Part shown: positions 55,261 through 64,000 of the stretch, piece after piece
Numbering within the stretch: position 1 is the stretch's first letter
Layout of the letters: the number at the start of each line of letters is the position of its first letter
Translations under genes and position numbers: made by a program
Notes under the pieces: generated by a model
Seen by the model: only the letters and a program-made list of their open reading frames with translations
What the model was told of the DNA's origin: nothing
Databases searched by the model: none
DNA from: Endomychus coccineus
Lineage: Eukaryota; Arthropoda; Insecta; Coleoptera; Endomychidae
Length of the DNA stretch: 64,000 nucleotides
Direction: 5' to 3'
Assembly: GCA_958510875.1 (NCBI GenBank)
Contig: OY294070.1
Span: forward strand, 20,265,631 to 20,329,630

Positions 55261-55459
55261 GGCAGTGGATTCTTGATACTTGAAACAATAATGTGTTACA
55301 ATATCGATTATTCGTGTTTCTTATCGTTTCGGCGATAAGGACGCATTGTGCTAATACACAAATCCCGTTTTAGACATGATGGTCGTGAGACCGAAACGTA
55401 GGTAAAGACGAAAATAATAAGCATATGTGTTAGTGTGACCTATTTCCCCGAGATATATA

Positions 55460-56285
55460 ATACACTATACTGGAATATAAGATTCATAAAGTGAACCATT
55501 AGGAAATTTTTTGTTGGAGTTGTGAAATCACAAATATTATCAACAATTTTTTTTCAATTTCCTTCCATTTCTATTATAGCTACCTATTTAATCGTAAGGA
55601 GTTCCAAATGCGTGTGTTGCTATATCGAACAGACATACCTAAGAGAAAGTATGAAGGTGTAGGACGTCCATTGTGTATAGTCGAATCGAATTATTCAACT
55701 TCTTAGAGATGATGAGCTAAATTTCATTTCTTGCAATTATGTAATCTGGGAAAATAGAACAGTACACTAGAAAGCAACTTATTCATTCAAGAAACTTATT
55801 TATTAAGTTTTGTATAATGGATATAATATTCGTATTCGTTTCACAATTCACAGTTCGTTATAAAATGTGTTATTTATTAGTTATATGTTTTATCCACTAT
55901 TTTAGAAAGCAGTAATTTAATGGGCAAACGATAATGATAAAAAAATAAGTAGGACAATGTTCCTCGACGCTTCCACGCAACGTATAACAGTTGTTGTAAA
56001 CATCTCACTTACAATCATAGTGCTTTTTTCAATGAGAATTAAATAAACGTTTTGTAATTTCAATAAAATAAAAATGTTTACGTATATTTTGGATTTGTTC
56101 CATTTATTAAGACATTGTTACATGGGAATTATGGAATCGAATATTTAAATGTTCATCTCGGGTATTTCTAGAAGAGGTCATCCGCGAGTATTACACGTAT
56201 AAGAGGCCAGTCATTTAAGCAATTTTTTTTAAGTTAATATTAGAAAAGAAAATCCATTATAAACGTATATTTCTTTATGCACACA
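55460..56285. other. No gene recognised
   Basis: AT-rich, with ATTAAATAAACG and CAATAAAATAAA signals near 56040-56075 but no preceding gene. Confidence 0.4.
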
Positions 56286-56289
56286 TTTC

Positions 56290-56362
56290 GCGTGATTGGA
56301 GAGGTGTTCGAACCCTCAACCTTCTCACCTGCCAACTGAGGCCTTGATGGTAGAGGTCTTAT
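56290..56362 (-). other. tRNA-like (pol III box) remnant
   Basis: The minus strand contains GGCCTCAGTTGGCAGG (A-box-like) and GGGTTCGAACACC (B-box-like) only about 13 nt apart. That is too close for an anticodon arm, so this is at best a decayed tRNA or tRNA-derived SINE piece. Confidence 0.35.
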
Positions 56363-56499
56363 TTAAAACTCGTCCTTGGAAAATTTGTCAATTACCGACC
56401 AGAATCCTAATGAATGAAATAATAGCCCTGGACCACTAAAAATAATGTTAAAGTTGGTCCTAAGGAGCAACAAAACTCTCGCTCTATTGACACCAGGTA

Positions 56500-57350
56500 G
56501 GTCAGACTTCTGGAGCGGGGATGTACCTGAAAAAACCAAAGGTCTCTAGGTGCATACCGCTCGGTTTTTGAGGCGGAGGTCTACGCAATATTCACTTGTG
56601 CCATGGAAAACCTGCGAAGAAACTATGTAAATAGGCTCTGGAAGGTCTCAAGTCACCTAGAGTACCATCAAGGCTTGTCAAAGAATGTAGAGATTCACTG
56701 GCTGAACTAGCCAGAAGAAATAAAGTTCAACTCATCTAGGTCCTAGGACACAGTGGAGTTGAAGGAAATGCAATGGCCTACTCCCTGGCCAGGCTGAGGT
56801 CATCCGGCACCCCTGTCGGACCGGAGCCAATGGTCGCTTTATCAAATTGTGTGGGGGCCTCGCTCTTCTAGATCCACCGAACAAAGAGTGATCTGACTTG
56901 TGGCGAGAAAAACCACACATGAGGCAGAGCCAAGCTCTTTATCAAAGAGCCTGTGTCTAGGCTCTCAAAGAAACTCCTCTCTCTAAACAGAAGGGATATC
57001 AGAGAAATGACTGGAATCCTAACAGGTCATTGTCGTCTTAGCAAACATCTTCATATTATGGGGATCGCAGATTATCCTATACGTAGGAAATGCAGAGAGG
57101 TCGAAGAGACTACCTCTCTCATCCTGTGCTCTGCTTTGATATCCCTCAGGCACCCTTACTTCAACGAAGCAAAACTGCTCCCAGAAGAGCTTATGGAAGC
57201 CAGCGTTAGCAATATTCTGAGTTTCTGGCGAACCACAAACCTGCTAGAATAGAATAGGCTTCTGACCATGGGGCGCACAATGAACCCAACTAAGGCGACT
57301 TAGTTTGATGTATTTTGGGGTCAAGCCCCCACCCCTTAATTCAGAATGAT
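56500..57350 (+). pseudogene. I/R1-type LINE: RNase H and C-terminal part
   Basis: RNase H remnants: AYRSVFEAEVYAIFTCAMEN near 56550-56605 and VLGHSGVEGNAMAYSLARL near 56740-56800 (H and D/E-type active-site surroundings). The open frame 56953-57252 reads IREMTGILTGHCRLSKHLHI, then CREVEETTSLILCSA, the zinc-finger-like end of I-type LINEs. Stops occur between blocks. Confidence 0.8.
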
Positions 57351-57353
57351 ATA

Positions 57354-59460
57354 CAAGGTGTCCTCGAACTGCGTGGCAAAAATAAAGCCGAGGATTTTTT
57401 GATTCGAAAAAAAGTTGATGAGCCTTTTTACTTTTGCCTCAAGTGTCTTGTTTACCCGGTAGAGGGCTTCAAAATTGCAAAAATAATTTTGTTTTTTCGG
57501 TATAACTTGAGAACGTGATGGAGGACTTTTACAATATTTAGCAGGTGAGTTACTGTCAATAATGGCAATTTTTGAGAGTGGAGCACAGAGCCTTAGAGAC
57601 CATAGAAATGGCTCAAACTTGAGGATGTAACGGGAAAAGTGTCCAGAACTTTTTTGTGGTCAATGTAATTCACTCGATATTTTTTATGTAGATAGCTTAT
57701 CTACTTTGAAAACTTTTCTTACTCTTAGAAAATTTTGATAAAATCAACGGATTAGCTTGAAAAAACTAATATTCGAGTCTCTGCAATTTTGGCTTACTAA
57801 TTTTACTTGATTAAAATACCTTAGTTGCCTTTGCTTTTCTAATGTCATTTTGGCATTTGAAGAATTTATTCTCAAAACTGTCAGTTTTTACTTTGCTTTC
57901 CGTAAAAATTTTATAGAATTATGGCTCAAAATTTCACTAACACTGAAATGGTTGATATGTTATTGATTTATGGTCTTTGTCGTTGCAATGGCCGGAGAAG
58001 GGAAAGATATCCGCATCGCAGAATTCCAAATCGGCAAACCTTCGCGAAACTGGCAAATTTAAGCAAATCGCAGAGAAACTGAACGCAGACGGACAAGAAG
58101 GACGGTAGAGCTCGAAGAAGCGATACTGGAAGCGGTTGAAACTGAACCTGGGATAAGCACACTACGTTTGGGACTTCCTATTGGAGCCTCAAAATCATTA
58201 GTTCATAATGTACTGAAAGAAGAACTGTTGTATCCCTATCATATTAAAACAGTTCAAGACTTATTGCCCATGGATCCAGGTCATCGGCTAGATTTCTGTC
58301 GGCTTATTGTCCAAAGACAAAACGCAAACCCCAATTTTTGTAGAAGAATTCTGTTCACGGACGGAGATACTTTCACGAGATGTGGTCTTTTTAACCTCCA
58401 TAATGAACATTTCTATGCTGATGAAAATCCTCATGAAACGGAAGTTACATATTTTCAGAATCAAACTAAAATCAATGTTTGGGTTGGAATTGTGGATAAC
58501 TTTATTATTGGCCCTACCTTTATACCCGATCGATTGAACGAGGAGAACTACTTGAACTTTTTGGAACAAAGGCTACTTGAACTGTTGGAAGACTTGCCCT
58601 TACACATTCGTCGTGGCCTGGTTTATCCATGATGGTGCACCTCCTCATTTCACATTAGCTGGGAGGCGACATTTGAATGCGGAATATCCAGATCGCTGGA
58701 TAGGTAGAGGACACGATGCACCAGTGAACTGGCCGGCCCGCTCCCTTGATTTGACGCCCTGCGACTTCTTTCTATGGGGCGCTTTGAAGTCGAAAGTTTA
58801 TGCAGCTCCAGTGAACACACGAGAGGAATTGTTGCAACGAATTAATCATGGAGCGGATTTATTGAAGAATGATCCTGAAGTACTAGCCAGAGTTCAATCC
58901 AATTTCTTGAAACGAATTAATTTGTGTATTCAGGAAAATGGGCAACATTTCGAACAATTGATGCCTTAGCGATTTCCCAAAAAGTTTTGTTGTTTCTTTT
59001 AATTTAGCATTTGTTTTTCCTAAATAATCACATCGTTTCCCCATTTCTATTGTTTTTATTATTCGTGTTTTACCGAGATATTAACCATTTCAGTGTTAGT
59101 GAAATTTTGAGCCATAATTTTATAAAATTTTCACGGAAAGCAAAATAAAAACTGACAGTTTTGAGAATAAATTCTCCAAATGCCAAAATGACATTAGAAA
59201 AGCAAAGGCAACTAAGGTATTTTAATCAAGTAAAATTAGTAAGCCAAAATTGCAGAGACTCGAAAATTATTTTTTTCAAGCTAATCCGTTGATTTTATCA
59301 ACATTTTCTAAGAGTAAGAAAAGTTTTCAAATTAGATAAGCTATCTACATAAAACCGGCTAAACAAGACACTTGAGGCAAAAGTAAAAAGGCTCATCAAA
59401 TTTTTTTCGAATCAAAGAATCTTCGGTTTTATTTTAGCCACGCAGTTCGAGGACACCCTG
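57354..59460 (+). mobile_element. Third long-TIR mariner-type transposon (DD43D spacing)
   Basis: 2107 bp with TA on both sides (57352-57353, 59461-59462). Ends CAAGGTGTCCTCGAACTGCG and inverted CGCAGTTCGAGGACACCCTG. The TIRs are long (right about 59075-59460; left to about 57955 with a ~200-bp insertion near 57480-57680). Its right flank is a LINE, but the left flank does not continue that LINE. Confidence 0.9.
57920..58969 (+). pseudogene. Mariner-type transposase, two frameshifts
   Basis: Starts ATG at 57920 (MAQNFTNTEMVDMLLIYGLC), with RYPHRRIPNRQTFAKL. A shift near 58070 leads into LEEAILEAVETEPGIST, PIGASKSLVHNVL, then LFTDGDTFTRCGLFNLHNEH (first D; the usual TDE reads TDG), YFQNQTKINVWVGIVDNF and LNFLEQRLLELLEDLPLHI. 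A second shift near 58617 leads to IHDGAPPHFTLAGRRHLN (second D), then WPARSLDLTPCDFFLWGALK (third D, 43 residues after the second by my count). Ends QENGQHFEQLMP at 58969. Confidence 0.88.
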
Positions 59461-59462
59461 TA

Positions 59463-60770
59463 TTTGCTTGTACAAAATGGATTCAAATATTTTAGCAAAA
59501 TTGAAAATAATGGATATTGGTCTGTAGTTTGTAAGTTCCGAAGAGTCTCCTTTTTTTAAAACAGGACAAATACGTGCCTTTTTCCACAAGTCAGGGAAAG
59601 TAGACGTTTTGATGATCAAGTTAAAGATGTGATGAAGGGGACAAACCAGAACGTGTGCACAATCTTTCATTATGAAATTTGGAATGGAGTCAGATCCTGC
59701 AGTTGGTTTATCTTTAGATTTTTCAATTGAATTAAGAATATCGTCATGAGAGATATTAGAAGTATTGATATCAGGATAGTTATTAATGCCTGCAATGTCA
59801 TCTATAGGCGTATCATTATGGATCTTGCAAACACTGGCGAAGTAGGTACTAAAGGCAGACACAATTTTCTCCGGTGAATCGTCCAGATCCTTGTTATGTT
59901 TAATGATACCTGGTATTCTAGAATTTCCTTTCTTGCTCTGCATATAGCTCCAAAACATTTAGGGCTTGAAGACACATTTTTTTCAATATTTGACATATAG
60001 AGTTTATAAAAATCGATTATTTGAGTTTTAATTAATGCTCGTAGATTTTTAAATTTAAGGTACCTAATAAAAGTCTGATTTTTGCTTTTTGTACTTTTTG
60101 GAGTTGAATTTTTCCTATGAATATTTCTTTCTATTTCTTGAGTAAACCAGGGAGGAAACGGTTCGTTGCGAGTACGACTTTTTAGGGGAACAGTAATGTC
60201 AAATATTGAATAAATAATTTTATATAACTGCTCACAAGCTTCATTTGGATCATTTATTTTATACAAAGAGCACCAGTTCGTATTTAATAGTAATTCATAC
60301 ATTTGTGCATAATTCGCTTTTTTGAAGTTATAGCACCCATGATTTAGATTGTTGGAAAATTGTTTGAATGCCTTTACGGACAATGAAAAGGTAAAATGAA
60401 TGCTAGGGTGCTGCGCATCTTCTTTGACAACAGGTTCAGCTCTAACAGCTATATTGCAATCAACGTTAGTAAGAATCAAGTCCAAAATTTTATTGCTACG
60501 GTTAGTAACGTTATTAAATTGTCTAAGATTGAGGAAATTCTGGAAATTATTCATTAAGATACTCTTAGAGTTATTCAGATCAGAGTTATAAAGTGGAATG
60601 TTAAAGTCTCCTAATATCAACATGTTTTGATTGTACAATACTTCTAGTGACATAAAGTTTTCTAGGAAAAGTCCATAGTCAATAATTGTAATATTCGGTG
60701 GGATATAGATAACAAATACAAAAATAACTGACTTGTTTACAGTTAATTTACATCCTGCAATGTCTATCAA
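59463..60770 (-). pseudogene. LINE endonuclease end and RT start
   Basis: Minus strand from 60770: the C-terminal half of the APE-type endonuclease (VIFVFVIYIPPNITIIDYGL, NMLILGDFNIPLYNSDLN, ILDLILTNVD, EDAQHPSIHFTFSL), then the linker (PFPPWFTQEIERNIHRKN). After a one-base shift near 59960 the RT start follows (CFWSYMQSKKGNSRIPG; KDKPTAGSDSIPNFIMKD; ELTNYRPISIIFNFAKIFES). It is cut off at 59462 by the mariner before motif A, and the missing 3' half is not found beyond it. Confidence 0.87.
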
Positions 60771-60777
60771 CTGCGTG

Positions 60778-60836
60778 CAGCCGGTAAGAGTCCTAAGGAC
60801 CTTTCAGCTATCAAGAGCCATCATCAGAGTAGACTC
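60778..60836 (-). mobile_element. PLE-type 3' signature fragment
   Basis: Minus strand: TCTGATGATGGCTCTTGATA, then GCTGAAAGGTCC. Resembles the PLE tails at 17488 and 1-310. No coding part. Confidence 0.45.
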
Positions 60837-61003
60837 AATTATTTTTTATTTATTTTTTTTTTTCAAACGAAAAATACATTTCATTTTCACAGTTGAGAAA
60901 AAAGAAAAAAAAAAACAAATACATATAATTATTTTGAAATAAAATTATCAAAAATAACAATACTATACTTGTTGTGCACAAACATATACAATATAACTAA
61001 AAA

Positions 61004-63300
61004 TTAAATAGAACGAGGAAGTTTAAGATTAAAGGAAGTACTAGAAAGGGAAGTTAAATCCTCAAGTTTGGTATACTGATTGGCATTTCTCATTATGCGT
61101 TTAAGTGGAGAGTAAAAAGAATAATTTGTTGTACAGGAGGGAACATAAAAAATTTGAGTTGAATTCACAGTTTGACGTGTAAGACGTTTGGGATTGTGAA
61201 AGTTAGCTCTAAAGTAAAGTGAGATAACTTCGCAAGAAATTATATTATTAATAGACTTAAAAAGTAGTTTAAGATCGAAGTGTAATCTTCTCACAGTAAG
61301 TGGAACAATGTTAAAAATAGTTTCAAGAAAGTTATAATCACAGTTCCACTTGGCATAACGTATTCCACTTTTGAAAGCCAAATATCTCAAAAATTTATGC
61401 TGGACCTTTTCAATATTGTAGGAATGAACGTTATAGTAAGGACACCAGACGGTCGAGCAGAAATCAAGATGTGACCTGACAAGAGAAAAATATAAAGTTT
61501 TCAAAGCATTAATATTTCTGAAATCAACAGTCAATTTTTTTATAAATCCCAACATCTGAAGAGATTTGCCAATAATATGGTTAATATGAGGGACAAAACT
61601 TACAGATGTATCAAAAATCACGCCCAAATCTCTAACATTTAATTTACTGTCCAACGATGTACCATTAATTCGATAATTGTAAGTAATGGGACTTCTCAGA
61701 CGATGAAATCTCATAATATTGCATTTTGAAATATTAAATTCCATTTTGTTAATAGTGCACCAGTTCGACATGTTATCTAAAGCTTTTTGTATCAATAAAC
61801 ATTGATCTACAGATTTTACTTTGAAAAATATTTTCAAGTCGTCCGCAAATAGTAAGAACTTGATATCACAAGGGAAAACATCCTTGATATCATTAATAAA
61901 AAGTAAAAAAAGTAATGGACCAAGATGTGAGCCCTGAGGAACTCCAGAGTGGACATTTATTACCTTGGAGTAGTTATTTTTTATTCGAACTATTTGCGAA
62001 CGATTGGAAAGATAGCTCTTAATCCAAGAAAGTATTGGGCCGTCTATGCCAAGTGATAAAAGCTTAGAAAGAAGTATAGAATGACTTACCCTATCGAATG
62101 CTTTGGAAAAATCAGTATAAATAGTATCTACCTGATACCCATCCTCCAAAGCATCAACAATGTAATTCGTGTATACTAACAAGTTAGTTTCAACTGAGCG
62201 ACCACTTACGAAGCCATGTTGTTCAGCCATAATATGATGTCTTAAACTAGCAGTGAGTTGATCAGTTACTAAACTTTCAAATACTTTTGGAATCGATGAC
62301 AGAATGGAGATTGGGCGGTAGTTTTTTATATTCTCACGGTCACCAGATTTGAATATGGGTGTAACAAAACTAGTTTTCCAAATATCAGCAAATTTACCTT
62401 CGACGAGGGATCTATTGAAAATTTTATGTAATGGTCTGGAGAGTACAAATGAACAAGTTTTGAGAAGAATAGGTGGAACGCCATCAGGACCTGGACTGGT
62501 TTCACTTTTAAGGGAATTTAACTTGTTCCATATATCACTAATTGAAATTGAGAATGAATTTGCAGTAATGTGAACTACGTTATTTGTGGTGTCATCCGAA
62601 GCAGGTTCATCATCCACTTCAAATACAGAAGAAAAGTGTTCAGCGAATGCGTCAGCAATAGCCTGACCATTATTATGGATTGTGTTATTATAAGACATCA
62701 AGTTAGGATATTCATTAGAATTCCTTTTACTATTGACAAAGCTCCAAAAACTTTTAGGATTTAATGAGATATTGATTTCAATTTTCCTAAAGTACTGGAA
62801 TAATCTGTATATTCCATACGACCACATTTCGATCTTAAACTAGAAAAAATATGATAGTCAGCTTCAGATCCGGAAATTTTATATTTTTTGTGTGCTTCTT
62901 TTTTTAAAAATATGTTTTTCTTTAATTCATGAGAATACCAAAATGGAAAATTAAATAATTTACGTAAGCCAAACTTTTTTAGAGGAACGAATAAATTAAT
63001 TGCTTCCAATAATTTATCATAAAATAAGTTAAGCATTTCTTCGAAAGTAAGATCTAAAAATAAGCTATCCCAGTTAATGGTCGACAAATACTCATTAACT
63101 AAGCCAAAATCAGTGTTCTTAAAATCAAAGGAGTAACCTTCACTTTTAAGGATATCATTGGGAAAGTATACAAAATTAATTGGAATCAAAGTTTCAAAAG
63201 CTGGATGGTGACGGTCAAGGGGAAGAAGAGGAAATGTATCATTAGTAGTGAGCAAGTTTGAGCTGTCAATTATAAAACAAAATGTGCCTGTTTAATGAGA
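61004..63300 (-). pseudogene. LINE with near-intact reverse transcriptase
   Basis: The frame 61004-62827 is open for 607 codons: PKSFWSFVNSKRNSNEYPNL, SLKSETSPGPDGVPPILLKT, NYRPISILSSIPKVFES, EQHGFVSGRSVETNLL, YTDFSKAFDRVSHSILL (motif A), HSGVPQGSHLGPLLFLLFIN (motif B), FLLFADDLKIFFKVKS (motif C) and NVRDLGVIFDTSVSFVPHI, then the C-terminal SLVRSHLDFCSTVWCPYYNV, ending NLKLPRSI. Upstream, 62761-63255 (frame shifted by one near 62815) holds the linker and the last part of the endonuclease (LLPLDRHHPAFETLIP). The rest of the endonuclease is lost. Catalytic residues are intact, but one frameshift and the 5' truncation stop it. The 3' UTR reaches about 60840 (A/T runs). Confidence 0.92.
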
Positions 63301-63661
63301 TATTTCTTCAAAATTTTCTTTCATTAAATAAATGAAATAGCTTAGATTTTTAGGAAACAAATCTAATTTACTGCAAGATTCTAAGCCAAAGGACACGTTA
63401 TTTTTAATGTACATGGTTTTTGTCAAGCTTTTATTTGGTGCAATCATTTTTTGGAAATTTTTGTTCACAGAAAAAAAACTTTATTTAATATGGTACATTT
63501 TTGACATTTTCACCGTTTTAGCCTGTCTAACCAGGAAAAGGTCTTTGAAATACCTTTCTATTTCCTCAATTACTAGCTATAAATAAACAATTTGGCAATG
63601 TTGGACGTTAAACGTATATAATGAGATTCACATAGCTTTCTACTTCAGCCACTATACGCAG
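63301..63661. other. Unassigned, probably degraded LINE 5' side
   Basis: Minus-strand traces near 63300-63420 may continue the endonuclease. No firm motif. Confidence 0.3.
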
Positions 63662-63663
63662 TA

Positions 63664-64000
63664 CGAGGGTAAGGTGAAAAGTACCTGAAAAATGAAACAG
63701 ATGGCGCCACAATCGAAAATCCCATGTGACATTTGTGATGTACCATATTTAACTAGAACGCATTGGAATTTTCAGACTGATATGTCATCCAGTTCTGTTT
63801 TGACACCCTTCAAAAGCAAGCAACCTTAAAGATTTTTGTAAGCATGGAAAAAATTAATTCCGCGTCTTGATTAAACATTCTTGCGTGGAAAAAAAATTAC
63901 GCAAGTCAAAGCATCGCGTGTTAAACATTATGGGGACATTTCACCATCGATTGGATTCATTCACACAAGTGGTTTACTGGTTTTCGTTGTAGTAGTATGA
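63664..64000 (+). mobile_element. DD34D mariner, 5' end (runs off the window)
   Basis: TA at 63662-63663, then TIR CGAGGGTAAGGTGAAAAGTA. It continues with the same 5' UTR as 38533-38700. The transposase start follows near 63845 in broken frames (FLRGKKITQVKASRVKHYGD-like, helix-turn-helix region). It contains a stop early and is probably inactive. The right part lies beyond the window. Confidence 0.8.

Larger units (their letters stand above)
53421..55459 (+). mobile_element. Penelope-like element bounded by inverted repeats, with nested insertions
   Basis: Terminal inverted repeats of about 130-150 bp (53421-53573 and 55333-55459) share GATGGTCGTGAGACCGAAAC and AAAGACGAAAATAATAA. The right one carries the usual PLE 3' signature. 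Coding remnants: EVNKNINFLDMNIRHDLNGK (end of the RT thumb), then, after a nested repeat, LPYIPETSEQIRKCLTKYDI and CNRSYTGISKQYLQK (GIY-YIG) with NSTALAKHCFDYNHQFDYKN. The RT catalytic core is gone. Confidence 0.85.

Overview
The window is AT-rich eukaryotic nuclear DNA from an arthropod, most likely an insect (a beetle would fit, but the order cannot be fixed from sequence alone). The evidence is short introns with GT-AG borders, an insect-like spectraplakin (shot) segment, and a repeat load of Penelope-like elements (PLEs), Tc1/mariner elements of several DDxD types, hAT elements, non-LTR retrotransposons and foldback elements. No bacterial operon, CRISPR array, rRNA or intact tRNA gene was seen. 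Host genes are few. A THAP-domain gene lies on the plus strand (exons 4932-5495, with a phase-compatible candidate last exon at 7527-7623). The C-terminal end of an ankyrin/SOCS-box (ASB-type) gene lies on the plus strand (exons 9041-9196, 10533-10745, 11717-11824); its introns carry transposon debris. Three other exon-like stretches (40081-40242, 46106-46268, 50217-50424) remain unrecognised. Layout: 1-1.1 kb, PLE tail and a non-LTR RT remnant; 1.3-3.7 kb, a complete but dead mariner-type transposon (DD41D spacing, ~470-bp TIRs, a 59-bp intron in its transposase gene); 4.9-11.8 kb, the two host genes with PLE, LINE and MITE insertions; 12.4-16.5 kb, two hAT elements, the second holding a nested inverted-repeat element; 17-25.9 kb, degraded PLE and LINE copies and the second copy of a ~650-bp dispersed repeat; 25.9-31.5 kb, a PLE with a YVDD reverse transcriptase, then a mosaic in which a 669-bp antisense piece of shot coding sequence sits inside a mariner copy, then another mariner holding a hAT piece; 32-38 kb, a ~300-bp-arm palindrome split by a LINE, a second palindrome, and a foldback element with long arms built of 141-143-bp tandem repeats; 38.5-45.8 kb, a mariner-derived MITE, PLE remnants, a second foldback element with 142-144-bp units, and an 11-monomer satellite; 46.6-48.7 kb, a second DD41D transposon; 49-57 kb, LINE, mariner and PLE fragments, including one PLE bounded by inverted repeats; 57.4-63.4 kb, a third long-TIR mariner-type element and two minus-strand LINEs, one with a nearly intact RT; the window ends in the start of a DD34D mariner. 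Nearly all mobile-element genes are broken by stops, frameshifts or deletions, so the region reads as accumulated insertions around two partly visible host genes. The most unusual items are the shot fragment inside mariner, the foldback elements whose arms share a ~141-144-bp repeat period, the nested palindromes, and the two-copy dispersed repeat with a conserved antisense frame ending in a possible splice donor.
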